Shown here piece by piece: positions 55,588 through 64,000 of a stretch of 64,000 nucleotides of DNA. The stretch's first letter is position 1. Each line of letters opens with the position of its first letter. This DNA is from a candidate division SR1 bacterium (GTDB lineage: Bacteria; Patescibacteriota; Gracilibacteria; Absconditabacterales; Absconditicoccaceae): positions 227,859 through 291,858 of the forward strand of contig JAPLUT010000006.1 of the NCBI GenBank assembly GCA_026397475.1. Direction: 5' to 3'. The translations under genes and the position numbers were made by a program. A model generated the notes under the pieces. It made no database searches. It saw nothing but the letters and a program-made list of their open reading frames with translations, and was not told the DNA's origin.

Positions 55588-57096
55588 TTATTCTACTGTA
55601 ATTTCTTCGTAAGTCTCTTTGATCAATTTTTTAATTTCTTTTTCTATCTGTTCTGTCAAAGCTTCTTCTTTTATTATTTCTTCGCTAAGTTTTTTGTGAC
55701 TAGTATCCATCTTTTGATATAGTAATTTTTCAAAAGGCAAGACTTTGTTTATCGCGAGTTCGTCTAGATACCCATTGATCCCTGCATAGATAAGAACTGA
55801 TTGTTTGTAAAATGGAATAGGGTCGTTGTTTGCTTGTTTGAGCATCTCTACAAGCCTTTTCCCTTTCTCAATTTTTTTCTGAGTGGCAATATCTAATTCT
55901 GAAGCGAATTGAGCAAAGCTTGCCAACTCTCTAAATGATGCTAATTCGAGTCTTAATTTTCATGATACCTTTTTCATTATTTTCGTTTGAGCGTTTCCTC
56001 CTACGCGTGATACTGATAACCCTACGTCGATAGCGGGTCTAATTCATGAGTTGAATAATTCAGTTTCCAAAAATATTTGTCCATCAGTAATAGAGATTAC
56101 ATTTGTTGGAATATAAGCGGATACGTCAGAGTCGAGGGTTTCGATCAATGGTAATGCCGTCAAACTTCCTCATCAGAAATCTTTGTTTAATCTTGCCGCT
56201 CTTTCTAAGAGTCTAGAATGTAAGTAAAATACATCACCAGGATAGGCCTCTCTTCCTGGAGGCCTCCTCAAAAGAAGTGAGATTTCTCTATATGCTACTG
56301 CATGTTTTGACAAATCATCATAAATAACCAATGCGTCTTTTCCTTGTTCCATAAAATGTTCTCAAAGAGTACATCCTACATAAGGAGCAATATATTGAAG
56401 TACTGAAGGTGCGTTTGCTGGCGCAGTAATGACAATGGTATAGTCCATCGCTCATCTTTCTTTTAGTAACTCTACGATTCTTCTTACTTTTGACTCTTTT
56501 TGTCCTATAGCTACATATATACAGTATACGTTTTTACCTTTTTGATTTAATATCGTATCTATAGCAATAGTTGTTTTTCCTGTTTGTCTATTTCAGATAA
56601 CTAATTCTCTTTGTCCTCTTCCAATCGGTACCATAGCATCAATAGCTTTGATTCCTGTCTCTAGTGGAGTATTTACTGAATGTCTTGTGATAACTCCAGG
56701 GGCGATTTTTTCTACAGGAGCGGTTTTTGCTCATTTTATATTTCCTAGTCCATCAATAGGGTTTCCCATTCAATCCAAAACTCTTCAGAGAAAATTCTCT
56801 CCTACCTCTATACTTAATACTTTTCCTGTCGCCTTTACGGTATTTCATTGATTGAGTCCACTAAAATCTCCCAAAATCAAAACACCAACCGTGTCGTTTG
56901 AAAGATCTAGTACCAATCATTTAGTTCCATTTTCAAATTCAACAATCTCAGAAAACATAGCATCGTCTAATCCTACGACAATAGCTACACCATCTTTCAG
57001 CTCCAATATTTCTCATTTTTTGGAGAACGAATCGTTGAGATCAGATGCTTGAATATCTTTCTCAATTTTTTCTAAAATATCTTTTACAACTTGCAT
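55588..57096 (-). CDS. atpA: F1Fo ATP synthase subunit alpha
   Basis: 502 residues from ATG 57096. Walker [12 protein letters not shown] follows [11 protein letters not shown] (TGA glycine). It also has [50 protein letters not shown] and SRVGGNAQ. It forms the non-catalytic sites of the F1 hexamer. About a dozen TGA codons fall on Gly. It is followed 43 bases later by atpC. Confidence 0.97.
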
Positions 57097-57130
57097 TACA
57101 TGATTGTAATAGAATAAAAATAAATATTTT

Positions 57131-57592
57131 CTATTGTCATAATATTGTATCTAAATCGTTTTTGAGATTTCTATGATAACGATATCATTCTCCTTTGATG
57201 TCTATTTCCAATACGGATGTTTCGTTACTATTTATGTCGGCATCTGGGAATATTTTATTAATATATTTTTTCAAAGTTCCTTGTGTAGAAGTGTCTGAGG
57301 TGATCATGAATTCCTTTTTGTATTGTACATATATTTTTTTACATATTTTTACAATATCGTTAAGATCTTTGATGTTGGTTTTTCCTAGGATATGAAGTAC
57401 CTTATAAAGTTTCACAATCTCAGGATTATTTTTACCGATAATTTGCAGGTAATGATCTGCGATATTTAGCTTGTGTCCGTACTTTTTTACAAGCGAAACA
57501 ATCACTAGCAAATGGTTAAGTATATACTTTTCTTGTAGTGTTTCTTTGAAAAACTCACGCACAAGATCTTCATTTGAAATAAAATTTTTCAT
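57131..57592 (-). CDS. atpH: F1Fo ATP synthase subunit delta
   Basis: 153 residues, weakly conserved as is usual for delta. It starts MKNFISNEDLVREFF, has a helical N-terminal domain and the C-terminal pattern ENSVLEIDIKGEGYR-like (here ETSVLEIDIKGEGYRYH), ending KNDLDTILGQ. The assignment rests on this end and on its position between atpF and atpA. Confidence 0.8.
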
Positions 57593-57620
57593 TACCGTGA
57601 CAATAAATTAAAACATTACA

Positions 57621-58112
57621 TTATTTTTGTACGTCATCTATCAATGTCTTGAGATATTCATCCTGTAAGTCTTTTTTGTCTTTTAATAGTTTATTGACTA
57701 CCAATTTAGCTGTTGATTTTACTGATTTCTCCCAGTTTTTTTCAAGCTCATCTTGGATTCTTTTTGTCTCTGCAGATGCGTCCTTGAGAATATTGTTTGC
57801 TTTTTTCTTGGCATCATCAGAAATTTCTTGATGTAGTTTTTTGTTTACTACCTCTCATTCTTGAAGAATGGCTTTTTGCTTGTGTAAAGCGTCTGCAAGG
57901 ATGATATTTTTCTTTGCTTCTGCTTGCTCGATGATAGCATTATATTCAAACTCAGCGTTTTTGAGTTTTTTGATAAGATATTCTCTTTCTTCCAATTCCT
58001 TGGCTACTTTGTCGCCAAGTAAATATTTAAAGAGCAAGAAAAAAACTGTCAAATTTAAAATTTGAATACCGACGTTCAGCAAAATTGTCGTAGTAGATAA
58101 TTGTTCTCCCAT
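57621..58112 (-). CDS. atpF: F1Fo ATP synthase subunit b
   Basis: 163 residues. One N-terminal membrane helix (ILLNVGIQILNLTVFFLLFKYLL) is followed by a long charged helix (KELEEREYLIKKLKNAE...), the peripheral-stalk layout. One in-frame TGA glycine occurs mid-helix. It lies between atpE and atpH. Confidence 0.9.
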
Positions 58113-58151
58113 GATTTTAAAAGATTATTAACTTAAAGATATGCTTCACGA

Positions 58152-58373
58152 TTATTTTCCTAAAGCCATGAATGCTACTACCAATCCATAGATAGCTACT
58201 GCTTCTGTCAAGGCAAGAGCCAAGATTGCAGGTACGAAATATGCTTTTGCTCCTTCAGGATTTCTTCCTAATGATTCTAACCAAGCTTTACCAATAAGTC
58301 CTAATCCGATAGCTGCACCTAATCCAGCTAATCCAATAGCAATTCCTGCTCAAACTGTTCCTAATTTGTCCAT
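58152..58373 (-). CDS. atpE: F1Fo ATP synthase subunit c
   Basis: 73 residues with two membrane hairpin helices. Helix 1 is Gly/Ala-rich (GIAIGLAGLGAAIGLGLIGK), the polar loop is GRNPEG, and helix 2 holds the ion-carrying Glu in LALTEAVAIYGL. The helix-1 Gln and the helix-2 Ser/Thr after Glu that mark Na+-binding c subunits are replaced by Leu and Ala, so proton coupling is likely. A single TGA near the start hides it from standard ORF calling. Confidence 0.94.
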
Positions 58374-58403
58374 AATATATAGTATAAAGAATAAAAAAAC
58401 ATT

Positions 58404-59192
58404 TTAATGTGTACTTTCTCCGGCTATCTTGAAGTATACTAGTACCAGCATACTAAATACAAATGCTTGTAAAAACCCTACAAAGAGTTCAAAGAATACT
58501 ACTACCAGAGGTAGAAGTACAGGGACTTTAAGGAAAGATGTCGTTGCAAAGACAATCAATCCTAGAAGCACCATTCCAGCAAGTATATTTCCCAATAACC
58601 TTAGAGACAAAGATAATATCTTAGTAACTTCTCCTACCATTTCTATGAGACCAATAAATAGTCCTACAATGATATCAAATATTTTTCCAATAAATGTAGC
58701 TATGCCTGTTACTTTAGGTACAATGCCTAGTCATTTATATCCTATATATTTTTGTATATAATGAGGTCAGTTTTTTTGGAATCCATATACAACTGATCGA
58801 ACCACACAGACCACAGCTATTGTTATGTTGAAGAATACGTCTGTGGATACCGGTCTAAAGTAGAAATGTGCGTTTGGAATTACTAATACAAACATGTCTC
58901 CTACTAGTCCAACAACATTACATCGCAAGATATATATGAATATGAATACTATAAACTTAATCACTTTTAGCGGAATGTCTCCTCATAGCTCTTGAAAAAA
59001 TCAAATAATCCCTTCAATCCCTGTATCAACAAGATTTGTAAATTTGTTGTGAGGATTTTTTCTTCTTAGAAGAGTATAGAGTAAAATGAATAGCATGAAA
59101 AGTAATGTTCCTGTCATCGAGGCTATCAGTGTCTGTGATATTTGCAATCACCGTATATGTATATATTGCGGTAAAATATTAATGGCTTCCAT
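58404..59192 (-). CDS. atpB: F1Fo ATP synthase subunit a
   Basis: 262 residues from ATG 59192. Five or six membrane helices; the essential arginine is in ILSLSLRLLGNILAG, and the final helix is PLVVVFFELFVGFLQAFVFS. Two CGA codons inside membrane segments (YIL-CNVVG, VV-SVVYG) fit Trp better than Arg. First gene of the operon. Upstream, 59230-59256 holds a GTTTGT/ACAAAC hairpin in the 245-base gap to the divergent exonuclease gene; no other feature is seen there. Confidence 0.94.
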
Positions 59193-59437
59193 ATACCTAT
59201 TTCTTTAAATAAAAAAAACTATCATAATAGACGTTTGTTTCAACAAACGACGTTGTACTAATTCATTCGTCTTTTTCAAGGGATGATATGTATTATTTAT
59301 CTTAATGTTGTTTTTTGATCAGAATTAAAATATTTTTTTGGAATAGTATCTCTATTGATTTTCTCTATTCTATTATGTATACCGATCTTTCTTAGCTCTT
59401 TATTCTTTTTTGGATCATGATACATAAAAAAAAATGA

Positions 59438-59977
59438 ATGTCTCTTATTTTTATTGATACGGAGACGACATGACTTTCTACTACGGATCAAATTTTACAA
59501 TTTGCAGCAATATATGGGACTTTTGATGGAAAAAATTTCCATGAAGAATCTAGAATTAACCAATACATAAATATCACTACAAAAATAAATTTCTTTGCTC
59601 AAAGAGTCCATGGAATAAGTAAGTCTATGGTTGCTGAGTATGGATATATTGATAGTTATATTGATGATTTTTTGGAATATATTTATAAATCGGATCATAT
59701 TATTGGACATAATATTTCATTTGATATGAGAATGCTTCAACAAGACTGTGAAAGGATAGGAAAGAAACATAATCTCGATACTATTAAAACTTTTTGTACC
59801 ATGAAAGATACGAGTCATATAGAACACTTGCCTAAAAAGAGACCTAAGTTGTGACTCTTGTATACGCACCTTTTTGATAAGGCATTTGGCAATGCTCATG
59901 ATGCTATGGCAGATATTGAAGCTACTAAGGAGTGTTTTTTAGAATTGGCAAAGAGGGGAGATATAAGTTTAGATTAG
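59438..59977 (+). CDS. DnaQ-like 3'-5' exonuclease
   Basis: 179 residues from ATG 59438. DEDD exonuclease motifs: Exo I LIFIDTETTGLS (Gly TGA), Exo II IIGHNISFDMRML and Exo III NAHDAMADIEATKE with His, the DEDDh type. It is a free-standing domain as in DNA polymerase III epsilon or oligoribonuclease-like enzymes. An ATG at 59434 is out of frame. It is divergent from the ATP synthase operon. Confidence 0.9.
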
Positions 59978-60068
59978 ATTGGTTTTGAAAATTAAAAAAT
60001 TAGGAAGATTTTAAAGGTTGTTCTATAATATTTTAATTTTCTAACATTTTAATTTTTTAATATAAACC

Positions 60069-60335
60069 ATGCGATTTGTGTACATCATAAGATGTAATGA
60101 TGCTACTTTGTATACGGGCATTACGAATGATTTAAAAAAAAGAGTGCATGATCATAATCATTCTAAGGTTTGAGCCAAATATACTAAAGCTAGGCGTCCT
60201 GTTGCTTTGGTATGGTATAAAAAAGTAAAAAATAGGGTGATCGCCGCTAAGTTAGAGTTTAAAACCAAAAGAATAGGTAAGGCAAAGAAGGAAGAACTTG
60301 TGTGGTCTCAAAAAAATAAAAAAAATCTCTTGTAA
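60069..60335 (+). CDS. GIY-YIG family protein (YhbQ/UPF0213-like)
   Basis: 88 residues. MRFVYIIRCNDATLYTGITN is the GIY-YIG motif, then DLKKRVHDHNHSKVGAKYT (TGA glycine) and RRPVALVWYKK, the usual end of the YhbQ group. It is distinct in sequence from the tRNA-associated GIY-YIG at 2219. The basic C-terminus suits nucleic-acid binding. The next gene begins 76 bases after its stop. Confidence 0.9.
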
Positions 60336-60411
60336 TCATCCTTCGGAAATCTATCCTGATGGAGGTTTTCAAAACGAGCTCCCCCGTTTTTATAACTTAA
60401 TTATAAAACGC

Positions 60412-61233
60412 ATGGGGTATGTTTCGACACAAGATTTTCACCATTCGATCTCGTTATTGAGGTCTTTTTTTTTATCAAAATGATATCTGGAAGTTCACAC
60501 TCAGGACAGATTGAGTATCCTTGCAGCATGTGAGGATCCAGATACCATCGCGACCTTTGAGTATCAATGACAGAAGCGACCTTTGCCACAAACCGGACAA
60601 ATGTGGCTAGAGTATGAGCTTTTGACACATCCTGAATTTACTTGAGTGTTTTGTGTGAGTACAAGTTATAGGCAGGAACCGAATCCTATTCCTGGGAGAC
60701 ATGAAACAATATTTCCTATGTTTGAATTTGAAGCAAGAGGAGATATGAATGATTTGATCCAACTAGAAAAAGAGTTGCTAGTACATCTTGGATTTGGAGT
60801 CCCAGAACAATTTAGTCTTGCAACGTATCAAGAGACGGCGGAATTGTTTTCAACTAAAGAACTTACAACAGAGCACGAAATGGCTTTACGACAAGAGCAC
60901 AAAAAACCGGTGCATTTTATTACTTACTTCCCTGAGTATACCCATCCCTTTTGGAATATGAAAAGATCGGGAGATTTAGCAAATAAAACTGATGTTATCC
61001 TCTGTGGAATGGAAACGATTGGCTCAGCGCAAAGAGAGGTGGATCCTGTTATTATGAGAGAAAGGTTTTATACCATATCCAATGGCGGTTATGCTCAAAA
61101 ACTTTTTGATCACTTCGGAAAGGAACGTGTAGAAAAAGAATTAGAAGAATTCTTGTCTCATGGATTTTTTCCAAGATATGGTGGGGGAATAGGTATGACC
61201 AGACTTATAAGGGCATTGAAAAATATTGGTTAA
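60412..61233 (+). CDS. class II aminoacyl-tRNA synthetase-like core protein
   Basis: 273 residues from ATG 60412. It has the class II catalytic core without an anticodon-binding domain: LRSFFLSKGYLEVHTQ (motif 1 region), VFCVSTSYRQEPNPIPGRHE with FEFEARGDM (motif 2), and the C-terminal GGGIGMTRLIRAL (motif 3). It is closest in style to the Asp/Asn/Lys group and to asparagine-synthetase-A-like paralogues. The open frame continues upstream to 60298 across the end of the GIY-YIG gene, but the family start fits 60412. It may make or modify an amino acid, or charge a non-tRNA substrate. Confidence 0.72.
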
Positions 61234-61258
61234 ATTATTAACTTATATATAATTTCTT

Positions 61259-61381
61259 TTTTTTGTCCTCCTTTACTTCAAAGGAGGAGGTATCCGCATT
61301 TTGCGGATGGAGGATTTAAGAACAATTGTTTTACAAATCCCTCTGCCTTCGGCTTCTCCCTTTACAAAGGGAGACAAAAAA
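61259..61381. mobile_element. MITE-like palindromic element
   Basis: 123 bases bounded by perfect 9-base inverted repeats, TTTTTTGTC and GACAAAAAA. Internal hairpins: CTCCTTT/AAAGGAG, CCGCA/TGCGG, and CTCCCTTT/AAAGGGAG. It is non-coding and lies directly after the class II synthetase-like gene. Confidence 0.7.
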
Positions 61382-61486
61382 TTGGTAAACTTTCCCAAAG
61401 TTTAAAATAGATTCAAAATGTTTTGATAAAATAAAGTTTATATGTATATTATACACGTCTTATTTTATCTCTAAAAAAATATTATT

Positions 61487-61669
61487 ATGGTAGTATCTCC
61501 CAAACCCAAAGAAAAGTCCCCCGTGGCTCCTTTGCCAGAAAAAAAACCTTTTGTTGCCATACAAAAAAATCCGTTTATAAATCCTAATCCTTCATTTAAT
61601 AAACCTTGATTTAACTGAAGATCAGGGTGAGGAAAGCCTGCTATTTTGAAACATTCTCGTTCTAGATAA
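61487..61669 (+). CDS. short Pro/Lys-rich hypothetical protein
   Basis: 60 residues from ATG 61487. The first half is Pro/Lys-rich (VVSPKPKEKSPVAPLPEKK), the second half Asn/Pro/Gly-rich with three TGA glycines (NKPGFNGRSGGGK). It is intrinsically disordered in appearance and too small for a family call. It has its own terminator, which supports expression. It is missed by standard-code callers. Confidence 0.5.
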
Positions 61670-61681
61670 ATATAATAAATG

Positions 61682-61704
61682 AACCTCCTCATGGAGGTTT
61701 TTTT
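61682..61704 (+). terminator. Rho-independent terminator
   Basis: AACCTCC-tcat-GGAGGTT with T7. Confidence 0.9.
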
Positions 61705-61805
61705 ATTTGTTCAAAACATACTCTGTCTTGTCTTTTTGCTTTGTTTCCCTACATAAAGTACATATTGCTTGCGCTCTTGTTTTAATTTTCTTTAATTATT
61801 TTTGT

Positions 61806-62633
61806 ATGAATCATATTATTCCTGGAATCGTTATTTCATTTCGTGAGGCTTTAGAGGGGTGTTTGGTTCTTGTTCTTCTTTTAAATTTTCTTGATAAGGT
61901 TGCATCTCCTCATCTTAAAATTAATGCTTTGTATGGTTTGTGTGCTAGTCTTTTTGTATCATTGCTGTTAGGCCTCGGTTTCCATTTCCTTGGTGTTGAA
62001 CTTGAAACTATGGAAAATTTTGAACAATTGTGGACCAGTATTGCTAGTCTTGTTGCTGTCGGATTGGTTACTTCTTTTATCGTGTTGATGATCAAACATG
62101 GACATGCTATTAAGCAGTATGTAGAAAAAGAAACAGCTGTTAATCTTACTGCTATAGGTGTTTTCTTCGTCTCATTTATTTTGCTTGCAAGAGAGGGTGT
62201 AGAAATTGCAATATTTACTTTTGCTGGACAATATAATGCTTTTTCTATTGTTATTGGAATAGTCTTGGCAATTATTGTTTCTTTTATCATATATTTCTCT
62301 TTATTTAAAGTGAGTATATCAAAAATATTTAAAATTACGATGATTTATCTTATTATTCAGGCAGGATATTTAATCTGATATTCAATTCACGATGGATTGG
62401 GAGCCTTGAACGGACTGGGGATTGTCGAAAATGGAAGTGTTCGACTTACAAAATTGTTCGATCTTTCTGGAACGATGCTCAATCATGAAAATGGAACTAT
62501 TGGATTAGTGCTTAATGTTGTTTTTGGATGGCACTCTGATCCTGAATGGCTGCAATTTCTTGTCCAATATATCTTCACCTTTGGTATATTTGCTTATTGG
62601 ATAAAAAAAACTAAGAGACAAAAAATTCATTAA
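61806..62633 (+). CDS. FTR1-type iron permease
   Basis: 275 residues from ATG 61806 with about seven membrane helices. Both iron-binding REXXE motifs of the FTR1/EfeU family are present: SFREALEGCLVL in helix 1 and LAREGVEIAIF mid-protein. One TGA glycine occurs in YLIGYS. It imports Fe3+ or works with a redox partner. The membrane reductase fusion at 43664 could supply the reduction step, but the two are 16 kb apart. Confidence 0.9.
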
Positions 62634-62660
62634 AAAAAACCGGATACTTTTTATCCGGTG
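62630..62660 (-). terminator. terminator between convergent genes
   Basis: CCGGATA/TATCCGG hairpin. On the minus strand it runs into T8 and serves the gene ending at 62668. Confidence 0.8.
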
Positions 62661-62667
62661 ATTATTT

Positions 62668-63291
62668 TTAATAATCAGGCGGCGCATTATGCCCTCTAAA
62701 TGCATCTGCGTCATTTTGCTCTAAAAGTTTTGGGAATTCTTTTGTAATGGGGATATAGTCTATTTCTTTTCGTCCTGCTGTTTCTATTTTTCATTCCAGG
62801 CACAATCTCTTTTTTTCCAAGAGAAGCTCGGCTGATCTTATTTGTTTATGTGCAGAAAGTAATCCGAAGTAGTTTCTAGTTTTTCTTAAATATATAAGCA
62901 TATCGATATCGGGATACCAATCTTTTGCAATAGGATATAATTTTTCTTGTAATGTTTTTGTCACGCTATTGAGCGGTATCTCTGTGAGAAAAGAAATTAG
63001 TTTTTCTTTTTCGCTATCAGATAATTTTGCTTCTTGTTCTTCTCACCATTTGTGTGTGTTTTGTGTTTTGCGTTTTTTATAAAATTCTATGATCTTTTCT
63101 GTCGTATATCAAGGTAAATAATTCATATGACTACTTGGATTCAAACCAAATCTTTTTGCTATTTCCATGACCTTATTTTTGCTTTCTCCCGATGCTTCTT
63201 GCTTTTCCCCTAACAGACATAAAGTAGGATATATTTGGTCGTCTGATGTAAGCATGTCGATCCTTATATCATTATAGGTGTTTGATATCAT
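62668..63291 (-). pseudogene. hypothetical gene, apparently 5'-truncated
   Basis: At least 207 residues from ATG 63291. The frame stays open upstream to a TAA at 63378, with no good start, so the 5' end may have been lost at the junction near 63375. It is soluble, charged and helical, with an acidic C-terminus ending GHNAPPDY. Three TGA glycines occur. No family is recognised. The neighbouring recombinase fragment starts at the same junction on the other strand. Confidence 0.5.
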
Positions 63292-63371
63292 TATAGGAAT
63301 TGCGTCTGTTTCCTTTAGACACTCTTCTGTGAAAGCTTCAATATTCTCTTTATACTTTTTGCTATACGTAG

Positions 63372-63890
63372 TGTATTAGTCAGTTGTCTGTTGATAGTGG
63401 ATATTTAAACTTTCTAAAAGAAGTGATAGTAGAAGAACAATCAATTAGACAAAAAGACAAACTCTCAATGTCTAAGAGTATAGAGAAAGAAATATATGAT
63501 GTTAATAAAGATATCGATAACATGATGAATATTCTTATTAATACTCAAAGTTCTATTGTAAGACCTAAGCTTGAGGCAAAGATTGAAGAATACGAATCAA
63601 GAAGAGGAGTATTACAAGTTCAAATTGAACAATCAAAATTAGATGTGTCAGAAAAGACTATTGATATGGCTTTCTCTATTTTGAAAGATCCTTATGATAT
63701 ATGGCAGAGTTGATGAATTGATGAAAAGAGAGTATTTTTACAATTAGTGTTCAGAAATACTTTACCAGTTAACAAAAAAACTGAAAGTTTCTGAACCCTC
63801 TCAGTTTCTAGTTTATTCCTATTGTTTAAAGAGTTTTCCACTCCTTCTGTTCTACTTGGTGGAGATGATGGGATTCGAACCCATGTCTAA
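63372..63890 (+). pseudogene. C-terminal fragment of a large serine recombinase
   Basis: The frame opens after TAG 63369 and has no proper start. It encodes a coiled-coil stretch (DVNKDIDNMMNILIN) and then DIWQSGGIDEKRVFLQLVF, the typical end region of large serine recombinases. The N-terminal resolvase domain and zinc ribbon are missing. TGA pairs are read as Gly. The tail runs into the tmRNA 3' end and stops at TAA 63888. It looks like the remnant of an element integrated at ssrA. Confidence 0.65.
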
Positions 63891-64000
63891 AAGGCATACA
63901 TAAAGATATCTACCACGATAGTTTATTAATTATCCAGGTTTTTTAACGTTATTATGTCAGGATACGGTAGCCAACAAACAGGCATAGGTTTTTACCATAA
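63857..64000 (-). ncRNA. ssrA: tmRNA (3' part, continues past the window)
   Basis: On the minus strand the end reads ATGGGTTCGAATCCCATCAT followed by CTCCACCA: a T arm and acceptor with encoded CCA, ending at 63857, without a normal anticodon arm nearby. The preceding bases are the pseudoknot-rich region. The 5' half and tag-peptide frame are outside the window. Confidence 0.8.

Noticed and set aside
63384..63713. Complete small coiled-coil gene
   Set aside because: The sequence continues across TGA codons into a recombinase-like end and lacks a start, so it is a fragment.

Overview
The window is AT-rich and gene-dense. Nearly every conserved gene reads through in-frame TGA codons, and these fall on positions where protein families have glycine, for example the Walker A and SGGQ-type loops, all four conserved glycines of a rubredoxin, and the NAGSSS start of acetate kinase. 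TAA and TAG remain the stops. This is genetic code 25 (UGA = Gly), known from the candidate-phyla lineages Absconditabacteria (SR1) and Gracilibacteria. CGA codons also fall repeatedly on invariant tryptophan positions: five times in IleRS, and in AtpD, GatB, EngB, CcdA and rubredoxin. I therefore read CGA as Trp here as well. Start codons generally lack a recognisable Shine-Dalgarno sequence. All coordinates below join the fragments that a standard-code ORF caller would split at TGA.

Layout. 1-4 kb: end of a low-complexity protein, trpS, then a dense tRNA cluster around rpsT. The cluster includes decayed tRNA copies and a GIY-YIG gene lodged between tRNA-Leu duplicates. 4-9.3 kb: an AroE-like dehydrogenase, two radical-SAM enzymes, a PhnA-like protein and UGA-free hypothetical genes. 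9.3-13.8 kb: a secreted cell-wall protein (degenerate M23 plus lysozyme-like domain), an MFS-like permease and a HIT protein. 13.8-17.4 kb: an SbcC/Rad50-like ATPase, a structured RNA with a consensus promoter, and a sortase. 17.6-27.9 kb: typA, proS, a 1369-codon ileS carrying inserted Nudix and histidine-phosphatase domains, and ackA. 28-33.6 kb: membrane proteins, lipoproteins, a CcdA-like protein, a SET-domain protein, a phosphatase, an S51 peptidase and two nuclease-like genes. 33.6-42.2 kb: gatB, malic enzyme, an ATP-grasp protein, a PLP decarboxylase between two related membrane proteins, and a DEAD-box helicase. 42.2-45.4 kb: a redox locus with ApbE, a lipoprotein and a membrane reductase fused to rubredoxin and an NAD(P)H-reductase module. 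45.4-52.5 kb: small secreted proteins, two ABC-F ATPases, engB and a cold-shock protein. 52.6-59.2 kb: a complete F1Fo ATP synthase operon in the order B-E-F-H-A-C-G-D. 59.4-64 kb: an exonuclease, a GIY-YIG protein, a class II synthetase-like protein, an FTR1-type iron permease, a truncated serine recombinase and the 3' end of tmRNA.

Together the genes describe a reduced, probably host-dependent cell. Translation, acetate kinase, malic enzyme and ATP synthase are kept, alongside surface attachment (sortase, lipoproteins) and iron or flavin redox genes. The most unusual items are the double sense/stop codon reassignment, the multidomain IleRS, the single-chain reductase-rubredoxin fusion, the orphan structured RNA at 16.4 kb, and several palindromic MITE-like elements.
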